Positions 6,417-11,810 of a stretch of 11,810 nucleotides of DNA are shown piece after piece. Where the stretch lies: assembly GCA_007127695.1 (NCBI GenBank), contig SKYW01000239.1, positions 1 to 11,810 of the forward strand, given 5' to 3'. Each line of letters opens with the position of its first letter. Position 1 is the stretch's first letter. The notes beneath the pieces were generated by a model, which did not search any database, had not been told where the DNA came from, and was given only the letters and a program-made list of their open reading frames with translations. Both the position numbers and the translations under genes were made by a program. This DNA comes from Balneolales bacterium (GTDB lineage Bacteria > Bacteroidota > Rhodothermia > Balneolales > Natronogracilivirgulaceae).

Positions 6417-7331
6417 TTAAAACGCGTATTCAAGAATTTGGGACGCAGCATCGTGAGCTGAAGCACCAGCGGCACCGATCAGGCCCCCTGATAATGCTCC
6501 ATACGGACAGCCTACACCGCCTATCAAGAGTCCGGCCATGCAACCTGTAACAGCTCCTCCCACGCCGCCAGCTATATCAGCCCGTACCATGCGACGACCG
6601 CTGAACCATTGTACAGAGTCAAAAAAACCTGCCCCAGCCAGAGTCTTGAAAAACTCCGTACCTGAATCGTCGTAGATCAATGCATCTGCCCAATATTGGT
6701 AATTCGCCTCCCAATAGATGGCAGATTCAATGCCCACGGAAGTTGCAGCGTAGATGACAAGCTGGTCATCATGACTGAGGCTTAGAACTTCCGGACTGTA
6801 ATTGATCATCTCAAAAGATGATATTATTTCCTGTGTTGAGGATGCATATTGTATGATATAATCAATCTGGTAGAGTATCTGCATTTGCTGAGGACTCAAC
6901 AGATCATCATAAAGAGAGATGGTTGACTGAAAGTAATTATCCGTATCCACAACCTTTCTGGGATTATTTTCATAAAACATCCGAAACCGTGTAATCTCTT
7001 GAGAAAGCAGGGCCTGGATATCTTCCACCTTCATTCCCTGAAGCAGATCCTTGGAAGACAAATTCCGTACCAGGGATTCTTCAAGAAACTCAAAGTATCC
7101 TTCCCGGTCCTCAAACCGCCCGTTATGATTCCTGAAATCATCGAGTACCTCATCCATGATCTCGTTGTGCAACAGCCCGACCGTCCTGAATTCCTGCAAA
7201 GCATCATCCAGCTTGTCAAGCGCATCCTCACCTTTCGGATTCTCCACCGTCTGGGTGCAAAATGTGAAGAGGAAGACAGACAGCAAAAGTGTCGCTGCAA
7301 GCACCATGGTATTATTGATTGTTGTTTTCAT
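6417..7331 (-). CDS. probable lipoprotein of unknown function with glycine-zipper C-terminus
   Basis: The gene encodes 304 residues and is not recognised. The N-terminus MKTTINN is followed by a hydrophobic run (9-24) ending in FTFC at Cys25. This suggests a lipoprotein signal, though the lipobox is atypical (Phe at -3 and -1). Residues 30-245 are acidic, mostly helical and rich in aromatic residues, for example YWEANYQYWADALIY (206-220). Residues 252-292 are a glycine/alanine-rich hydrophobic segment with repeated GxxxG spacing (AGGVGGAVTGCMAGLLIGG, then GALSGGLIGAAGA). It contains Cys264 and Cys275 and ends in EYAF. Such segments occur in class II bacteriocins, pore-forming peptides and glycine-zipper membrane proteins, but this is similarity of style only. 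AAGGG lies about 9 bases before ATG 7331. The gene is followed by a strong terminator and diverges from the serine hydrolases. Confidence 0.8.
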   Translation of the reverse strand: MKTTINNTMVLAATLLLSVFLFTFCTQTVENPKGEDALDKLDDALQEFRTVGLLHNEIMDEVLDDFRNHNGRFEDREGYFEFLEESLVRNLSSKDLLQGMKVEDIQALLSQEITRFRMFYENNPRKVVDTDNYFQSTISLYDDLLSPQQMQILYQIDYIIQYASSTQEIISSFEMINYSPEVLSLSHDDQLVIYAATSVGIESAIYWEANYQYWADALIYDDSGTEFFKTLAGAGFFDSVQWFSGRRMVRADIAGGVGGAVTGCMAGLLIGGVGCPYGALSGGLIGAAGASAHDAASQILEYAF

Positions 7332-7368
7332 GATTTATCACCCTTGATTTATAGTTGTATGTTCCGGT

Positions 7369-7385
7369 GTGCGCCTGTTGCGCAC
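7369..7385. promoter_or_regulatory. perfect inverted repeat in the lipoprotein-gene leader
   Basis: GTGCGC-CTGTT-GCGCAC is a perfect 6-bp inverted repeat with a 5-base spacer, 38 bp upstream of ATG 7331. It could be a repressor operator or a hairpin in the 5' leader. On the minus strand a TATAGT hexamer lies just upstream of it (RNA sense), so transcription could begin next to it. Confidence 0.35.
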
Positions 7386-7420
7386 CCGATATCTCTTAGA
7401 GTACTATAGCCGCAAATCCT

Positions 7421-7462
7421 TACAAGTCCGGCACAAATATTTTTCACAAGTCCGACACAAAT
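7421..7462. repeat. direct repeat, two 18-bp units at 24-bp spacing
   Basis: The unit at 7421-7438 (tacaagtccggcacaaat) recurs at 7445-7462 with two differences. On the minus strand each unit reads ATTTGTGyCGGACTTGT. A partial third copy (ATTTGCGG) lies at 7410-7417, on the side nearer the lipoprotein gene. The repeats sit in the middle of the divergent region, as expected for an operator of tandem sites. Confidence 0.6.
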
Positions 7463-7524
7463 TTATTTACGGAGGAACCGCGCCGGAAGGCACTATCACA
7501 TAATCATATTGCCGCAGACAGCGC

Positions 7525-7553
7525 TTGTTAAATTGAGCGGAGATTGATACTAT
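7525..7553 (+). promoter_or_regulatory. candidate sigma-70-like promoter for the serine hydrolase pair
   Basis: TTGTTA (7525-7530) and TACTAT (7548-7553) are separated by 17 bp. Each matches four of six consensus bases. Transcription would start near 7560, downstream of the TTG at 7544. This favours ATG 7613 as the real start of the first hydrolase. Confidence 0.4.
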
Positions 7554-7612
7554 TTTCTGACACAATTCCATTCCAGTTTTTCCTTACCCCTGACACTCAA
7601 ATTGTTACCATA

Positions 7613-8995
7613 ATGAAACGGGTAGTTTTCATAACTGTCGCCATTCTGCTGTTACTGGCGATGAATCCGCTGATTTCCCAGGCCACGGACAGCAACCCCC
7701 ACCGGCCGGATTACAGCCATGTCTCCGAGACCGACATGGACAGTATTTTCTTCGCTTTCGATCGACCGGACTCCCCGGGATGTGCCGTCGGCGTAGTCTG
7801 CAACGGCGAACCGATCTTTACAAAAGGGTATGGCATAGCCAATCTGGATTATGGTATCCTGATCCGCCCTGACTCCCGCTTCATGATCGCATCCATTTCC
7901 AAGCAGTTCGCCGCCGCGGCCCTCATGATGATGGCGCAGGAAGGCGTGCTGGATCTCGAGGAGGACCTGCGCACCTATATCCCCGAACTCCCGGAATTCG
8001 AAAAACCGATCAATGCGCGTCAGATCATCCACCACACCTCCGGGCTCCGTGATATTTACAACCTGCTTTCGCTCGCGGATATCGGCCTGGACAACACCAC
8101 GACCAATGAGGACGCCCTGGTCATGCTAAGCCGCCAGCAGCGCCTCAACTTCGAGCCCGGATCCGAATTCCTGTACAGCAACAGCGGATATTTCCTGATG
8201 TCCATCCTCGCGAAAAACGTCACGGGAATGTCCCTGCGCGAGTATACCCACAAGCACTTTTTCGAGCCCATCGGAATGACCGCCACCCACTGGCACGACG
8301 ACACCGAAGTGATCGTGCCCAACCGGGTCATCAGCTACCGTCCTACATCCCGCGGACCCGGACAGTTTTACCGTGGCAACATGGAACGTGTCGGCGCGCG
8401 CGGCCTCTTCACCACCATCGATGACTTTGTCCTGTGGGATGCCAATTTCATCGAAAACCGGTCGCATCTGGACAATTTCACCGAAGTCATGTCGCGCCCC
8501 GGATTCACCACGCGCCGGGATTCCATCAACTACGGAAAGGGACTGCGCCATGGCGTGTACCGTGACCTTGTGACAATAGGTCACGGCGGAAGCTACATGG
8601 GATTCCGCTCGAATTACATGCATTTCAGGGATTTTAATCTGGCCATCATTGTTTTCTGCAACCAGAGCGATATCAGTCCGGCCGCCTACTCACGCCAGGT
8701 CGCCGATCTCTACCTGCGCCACATCTTCGCCGAACGGTTCGAAGAGTTTGCCGGTGAGTACACGAGCGAGTCACTCGGCGTCACCTTCTCCGTGATCCTG
8801 GAGGATGGGGACATCTATCTGAAACGGAGGAACGGCGACCCGCAGGACGACCAACGCCGGCTGGTCTGGTCGGCCGAAGACCGGTTCCGGGTGGACCGGT
8901 GGGATATCCGATTTGAGCGCGACAGCGATGAGCGCATCCAGAAATTCACCCTCGAAGCACCCAGGACCGGAGCCATTACGTTCCACAGGGAATGA
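7613..8995 (+). CDS. secreted serine hydrolase, beta-lactamase class C / PBP4*-like
   Basis: The gene encodes 460 residues from ATG 7613. A frame extension to TTG 7544 exists, but a clear signal peptide (MKRVV, then a hydrophobic run, cleavage near SQA/TDS at about 23) follows the ATG. The family covers class C beta-lactamases, DD-peptidases, esterases and D-aminopeptidases. Motifs, numbered from 7613: SISK (Ser94 nucleophile, Lys97), HTSGL (141-145), YSN (188-190), GMTATHWHDD (221-230), and HGG (324-326) in the place of KTG, as in many esterase or peptidase members. The final 80 residues form a beta-rich accessory domain (EFAGEYTSE onward). It probably acts in the periplasm or outside the cell; the substrate is unknown, and resistance should not be assumed. 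The second paralogue starts 78 bp downstream, so the two are likely one transcript. Confidence 0.93.
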   Translation: MKRVVFITVAILLLLAMNPLISQATDSNPHRPDYSHVSETDMDSIFFAFDRPDSPGCAVGVVCNGEPIFTKGYGIANLDYGILIRPDSRFMIASISKQFAAAALMMMAQEGVLDLEEDLRTYIPELPEFEKPINARQIIHHTSGLRDIYNLLSLADIGLDNTTTNEDALVMLSRQQRLNFEPGSEFLYSNSGYFLMSILAKNVTGMSLREYTHKHFFEPIGMTATHWHDDTEVIVPNRVISYRPTSRGPGQFYRGNMERVGARGLFTTIDDFVLWDANFIENRSHLDNFTEVMSRPGFTTRRDSINYGKGLRHGVYRDLVTIGHGGSYMGFRSNYMHFRDFNLAIIVFCNQSDISPAAYSRQVADLYLRHIFAERFEEFAGEYTSESLGVTFSVILEDGDIYLKRRNGDPQDDQRRLVWSAEDRFRVDRWDIRFERDSDERIQKFTLEAPRTGAITFHRE

Positions 8996-9073
8996 CCCGG
9001 CGAATCACCCCGAAAGCACCACGATTTCTTCCCTCTTATCCTTCACAGTCACAATCCAACAGAGTCAGAATCC

Positions 9074-10609
9074 ATGACACACACAGTTTCTATTCCGGTC
9101 GCCCGTTATCTGAAAAAGTCACTTTTCCTGATTTTTTCCGGATGGATGTTTGCAGCCTGCTCCACCCACACCGGTGAGGCCGTAGCAGGGGAAGCGGAAC
9201 CCGCCAACAGGCACACCCAGGATACCGCTGCCGGGGTAGCCGCGACGGTCAATGCCGACCTTCCGGATGAGTCCTCGCTCTCAGCCATATATGAACTTTT
9301 TTCGGAGTATGACCGGGAGGATGCGCCGGGTTGCGCGGTGGCCGTGTATCGCAATGGGGAAATGGCCCACAGCGCCACGTTTGGCATGGCAAATCTGGAC
9401 TACGGCATCCCGCTGACGGATTCGTCGCGTTTCTATATGGCCTCGGTCTCCAAACAGGTGACGGCCGCCGCCGCCGCGCTGCTGGTCGTCAGGGGTGAGC
9501 TCGACTACGACGCTGCCGTATCAGACTATCTTGACGACTGGCCGGAATGGGCATCCGATGTGCGCGTGAAGCACCTGTTCAACCACACATCCGGCCTGCC
9601 GGATATCTACGACCTGATGGCTATTTCCGGCATCTCCCTGAGCAACGTGATGGATCTGGATGATTACATGGCGTTGTTCTATCGCGGGGAAACACTGAAA
9701 AATCGTCCGGGCGCATCGTTCAGTTATACCAACAGCGGTTACACGACGCTGGCCAAACTGGTGGAAGCGGCTTCCGGCAAACGGTTTTCGGAGTTTGTTG
9801 AAACCGAGCTTCTGGAGCCGCTCGGAATGACCGCCACGCACTTCCATGACGACCGTCTGCGCGTGATACCGAATCGCGTGATCAGCTATGCGCCGGTCGA
9901 TGCCGCCGCAGATGAGGCCGACGAAGAAGGCGGGACGGATGAAAAGCCATCAGACGACGCATCACCCGCATTCCGCCAGACCTACCTGAGCAACTTCCAG
10001 GGTGTGGGTCCGGGCGGACTCTATTCCAGCTTGAATGATTGGAAGCACTGGGAGTCTTTCTGGCTGGGCACCAATGCTTTGCCTGGTTATTTTAACGAGC
10101 TTCGTGCCATGATGACCCGGCGCGAGGTGGTCCGCAATGACACGCTTGCCTACGCACTGGGACTGGATGTGGAAACCTGGCAGGGGGTGCGCATGGAAGG
10201 GCACTCCGGTAGTTTCATGGGATTCAAAACGGATGTACGCCGATTTCCGCAGCACGATCTGGCACTGCTCACCTTGTGCAACCGGGAGGATGCGAATCCG
10301 GGAAGAAAGAACCGGGAAATGGCAAGAATTCTATTGCAAGGGGTTTTTGATGCGTTTCTGACTCCGTACGAGGGTATCTATCACAACGAGGAGCTGCAAG
10401 TTGATTATGAGCTGACCGTGGAGGACGGATCCCTGAAACTGATACGCAGGCTTTCCCCGCGCGGCGTCATGAACGAAGAAGCCCGCGACAAATGGCGTGC
10501 AGGATCATGGGATTTTGTCTTTCAGCGGGATGATGAGGGCCGGGTCACAGGGTTTCTGGTATCAACCGGCCGCGCCAGGGAGGTGGAGTTCGTCCGAAAA
10601 GCGCCGTAA
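9074..10609 (+). CDS. lipoprotein serine hydrolase, beta-lactamase class C / PBP4*-like (tandem paralogue)
   Basis: The gene encodes 511 residues. The N-terminus has a basic-hydrophobic signal ending in MFAAC (25-29), a good lipobox with Cys29 as the lipidated residue, so it is membrane-anchored unlike its neighbour. The catalytic set is intact: SVSK (Ser124, Lys127), HTSGL (171-175), YTN (218-220), and HSG (377-379) in the KTG position. Shared blocks with the upstream gene include GMANLDYGI, GMTATH.HDD and PNRVISY, so the two arose by duplication. An acidic, low-complexity insert (276-298, rich in Asp, Glu and Ala) follows PNRVISY and is absent from the first copy. The C-terminal 80 residues again form a beta-rich accessory domain (PYEGIYHNEE onward). 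Substrate is unknown; a role in peptide or cell-wall amide/ester hydrolysis is inference. A strong hairpin follows at 10643-10669. Confidence 0.93.
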   Translation: MTHTVSIPVARYLKKSLFLIFSGWMFAACSTHTGEAVAGEAEPANRHTQDTAAGVAATVNADLPDESSLSAIYELFSEYDREDAPGCAVAVYRNGEMAHSATFGMANLDYGIPLTDSSRFYMASVSKQVTAAAAALLVVRGELDYDAAVSDYLDDWPEWASDVRVKHLFNHTSGLPDIYDLMAISGISLSNVMDLDDYMALFYRGETLKNRPGASFSYTNSGYTTLAKLVEAASGKRFSEFVETELLEPLGMTATHFHDDRLRVIPNRVISYAPVDAAADEADEEGGTDEKPSDDASPAFRQTYLSNFQGVGPGGLYSSLNDWKHWESFWLGTNALPGYFNELRAMMTRREVVRNDTLAYALGLDVETWQGVRMEGHSGSFMGFKTDVRRFPQHDLALLTLCNREDANPGRKNREMARILLQGVFDAFLTPYEGIYHNEELQVDYELTVEDGSLKLIRRLSPRGVMNEEARDKWRAGSWDFVFQRDDEGRVTGFLVSTGRAREVEFVRKAP

Positions 10610-10642
10610 CTTGCTGTGATGGTTTTTCCTGCAGTTCCGGTC

Positions 10643-10669
10643 CGGAAATCCGGCACCTCCGGAATTCCG
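10643..10669 (+). terminator. strong hairpin after the serine hydrolase pair
   Basis: CGGAAATCCGG and CCGGAATTCCG pair over 11 positions with a single A-A mismatch and a 5-base loop, 34 bp after the stop at 10609. The tail (ATATTTCTGG) is only partly U-rich. A smaller palindrome, TTCCGGTCCGGAA (10635-10647), overlaps its left arm, so alternative folds are possible. It is the likely end of the hydrolase transcript. Confidence 0.5.
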
Positions 10670-10749
10670 ATATTTCTGGAAATCCCAACTCCCGATAATC
10701 CGTCATATTCAAAAATCCCACACTTATTCAGATGTAACCCAGGCAAGTC

Positions 10750-10836
10750 ATGTCACAATACAAACAGGTACTCATCCTCATTGCCATAACCCTGCTGCTC
10801 GCCCTTATCACCAATATCCTGATCAAGGTGCTCTGA
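10750..10836 (+). CDS. 28-residue single-helix membrane micropeptide
   Basis: An ATG at 10750 opens a 28-codon frame ending in TGA at 10834-10836. The product begins MSQYKQ, continues with an unbroken hydrophobic run rich in Leu and Ile (LILIAITLLLALITNILI, 8-25), and ends in KVL, as expected for one membrane helix with a short basic flank at each end. An AGG lies 6 bases before the start (CCCAGGCAAGTC). No family is recognised. It stands alone between the serine hydrolase terminator hairpin and a large inverted repeat that begins 12 bp after its stop. A chance frame is possible at this length, but the clean helix and ribosome site make a real gene reasonable. Confidence 0.55.
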   Translation: MSQYKQVLILIAITLLLALITNILIKVL

Positions 10837-10847
10837 CCTGCAGTGTG

Positions 10848-10906
10848 GAACCGCGACATCCGCCGTAGCCGTCATCCACACAATATGCGGATGTTTTCCG
10901 CGGTTC
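10848..10906. repeat. large interrupted inverted repeat after the micro-ORF
   Basis: The left arm GAACCGCGACATCCGC (10848-10863) pairs fully with 10887-10894 and 10899-10906, leaving a 4-base bulge (10895-10898) and a 23-base loop. That gives 16 paired bases. The stem is followed by ATTCTGATG, not a T-run, so it is either a factor-independent RNA structure with a poor tail or a DNA-level element. Confidence 0.6.
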
Positions 10907-10916
10907 ATTCTGATGA

Positions 10917-10973
10917 AATGTCCATGACGGCAACCCGACACACAGGAGCATGATTATAAACGTCATGGACATT
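10917..10973. repeat. perfect 13-bp inverted repeat upstream of htpG
   Basis: AATGTCCATGACG (10917-10929) is repeated in perfect inverse at 10961-10973, with a 31-base spacer. It lies 84-140 bp before htpG and 11 bp after the preceding inverted repeat. It does not resemble the CIRCE element. It may be an operator, an RNA structure in the htpG leader, or a small non-autonomous repeat. Confidence 0.65.
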
Positions 10974-11056
10974 CTATGTGACCTTAGAAATCCAAAGTTT
11001 TAAACACATGAAATAGATTATTTCTCACCAAATATTTAAGACCGTTTTTTCGATCT
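10974..11056 (+). promoter_or_regulatory. AT-rich htpG leader, no clear promoter
   Basis: This 83-bp AT-rich stretch precedes htpG. It contains a small inverted repeat (GAAAT-AGATT-ATTTC, near 11010-11024) and a T-run at 11045-11050. I could not identify a convincing sigma-32, CIRCE or sigma-70 element or a Shine-Dalgarno before ATG 11057. Confidence 0.3.
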
Positions 11057-11810
11057 ATGGACAATACATCACGACAGCAGTTTGAATTCAAGGCCGAGAT
11101 GAAGCAGCTGCTCCATCTCATCGTCAATTCGCTCTACACCAATCCCGAAGTGTTCCTCCGCGAGCTCGTATCGAATGCATCGGACGCGCTCAACAAGCTC
11201 CGGTTCAAACAGGTAACAGGCGAAAAGGTGCAGTCGCCCAAGCTGCCGCTTCGCATCAAAATCGAGTTGGATGAAAAAGCACAAACGTTCTCCATCGAGG
11301 ATACGGGCATCGGCATGACTTTTGAGGACCTTACCGGGCGGCTCGGGACGGTAGCCAGTTCGGGAACCATGGAATTCCTCCAACAGCTGAAGGACCAGAA
11401 AAACAGGCTGGACGGGAACATGATCGGACAGTTTGGCGTCGGTTTTTACTCCGCTTTCATGGTAGCCGAACAGATCACGGTGGAAACACGGCACGCCGAT
11501 CCGGATGAAAAAGGGTGGATCTGGGTATCCGACGGCAAGGGCACCTACGAGATCGATGAAAGCGATCGCACAGAGCGCGGCACCCGCATCTCATTCCGGC
11601 TCAAGGATAATCACAAGGAATTCGCCAGCCCTGAGCGCATCAGGCAGCTCATCCGCAAGTATTCCAACTTTGTGGACTACACCATCGAGGTGAACGGCGA
11701 GGAAGTCAATTCACGCGGCGCCGTCTGGCATAAAAACAAAAACGAAGTCACCGATGAAGAGCGCAATGAATTCTACAAGTTCATCAGCAACGACTTCGAG
11801 GAGCCGCTCG
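11057..11810 (+). CDS. htpG: Hsp90 chaperone HtpG, N-terminal part (cut by window edge)
   Basis: The first 251 codons are present. The product is the cytoplasmic ATP-dependent chaperone of the GHKL ATPase superfamily. Visible ATP-site motifs are the helix with Glu36, Asn40 and Asp43 (LRELVSNASDALNKL, 34-48), DTGIGM (82-87), LGTVASSGT (96-104), and GQFGVGFYSAF (124-134). The region after about 215 leads into the middle domain (RQLIRKYSNFVDYTIEVNG, then GAVWHKNKNEVTDEE). The start at ATG 11057 gives MDNTSRQQFEFKAEMKQLL, matching the conserved N-terminal strand, so no other start is needed. The lid segment has the normal length seen in bacterial HtpG. Two inverted repeats lie upstream and may be regulatory. 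Confidence 0.98.
   Translation, partial: MDNTSRQQFEFKAEMKQLLHLIVNSLYTNPEVFLRELVSNASDALNKLRFKQVTGEKVQSPKLPLRIKIELDEKAQTFSIEDTGIGMTFEDLTGRLGTVASSGTMEFLQQLKDQKNRLDGNMIGQFGVGFYSAFMVAEQITVETRHADPDEKGWIWVSDGKGTYEIDESDRTERGTRISFRLKDNHKEFASPERIRQLIRKYSNFVDYTIEVNGEEVNSRGAVWHKNKNEVTDEERNEFYKFISNDFEEPL

Noticed and set aside
7421..7462. Direct repeats as the start of a CRISPR array or insertion-sequence end
   Set aside because: There are only two full units with a 6-base gap, no spacer-sized intervals, no cas or transposase gene and no matching inverted copy across the region.
7544..7612. TTG-initiated N-terminal extension of the first serine hydrolase
   Set aside because: A signal peptide begins at ATG 7613 and a candidate promoter overlaps the TTG, so the extension is unlikely to be translated, despite a GGAG-like site nearby.
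10848..10973. Inverted repeats as CIRCE heat-shock operators
   Set aside because: The arms do not resemble the TTAGCACTC / GAGTGCTAA arms and the spacers are too long.
10950..11003. 17-codon frame starting in the spacer of the htpG-proximal inverted repeat, with GGAG nearby
   Set aside because: The GGAG is only one base from the ATG, too close to act, and the peptide has no distinctive feature.

Overview
The window reads as a chromosomal housekeeping segment from a Gram-negative bacterium of moderate GC content (about half GC by eye, not computed). The lipoprotein-type signal peptides, the weak or absent Shine-Dalgarno sites in front of many genes, and the styles of GpsA, PlsY, LipA and the A-type Fe-S protein suggest the Bacteroidota/Rhodothermota/Balneolota group. 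That placement is inference; no rRNA or tRNA gene is present to confirm it.

Positions 1-6323 are read on the minus strand. In transcription order they hold a small two-helix membrane protein (6108-6323), lipB (5277-6038), lipA (4050-5060), plsY (3271-3963), gpsA (2258-3265), a small Schlafen AlbA_2 plus winged-helix protein (1520-2182), an A-type iron-sulfur carrier of the HesB/IscA/ErpA family (1024-1392), and an M20 metallo-amidohydrolase (1-1017) cut by the window edge. Two pathways lie back to back. LipB and LipA make protein-bound lipoate. GpsA makes glycerol-3-phosphate, which PlsY acylates in the first step of phospholipid synthesis. The A-type carrier could supply Fe-S clusters, including those LipA needs. 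plsY and gpsA are 5 bp apart, and the gpsA ribosome binding site lies in the end of plsY.

Positions 6324-7331 hold an unrecognised minus-strand gene for a probable lipoprotein. It has an unusual glycine-zipper C-terminus and is followed by a good stem-loop terminator and then the two-helix membrane protein. A 281-bp divergent intergenic region (7332-7612) carries a hairpin, a striking direct repeat and a candidate promoter.

Positions 7613-10609 hold two tandem plus-strand paralogues of the serine beta-lactamase-like/PBP4*-type hydrolase family (PF00144 type). The first has a Sec-type signal peptide and the second is a lipoprotein. Positions 10610-11056 are mostly non-coding. They contain a strong hairpin, an overlooked 28-codon ORF for a single-helix membrane peptide, and two large inverted repeats. 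The window ends inside htpG (Hsp90), which starts at 11057.

No CRISPR array, insertion sequence, prophage gene, tRNA or rRNA was seen. The best candidates for something undescribed are the lipoprotein/two-helix protein pair, the direct repeat in the divergent region, and the micro-ORF with paired inverted repeats ahead of htpG.
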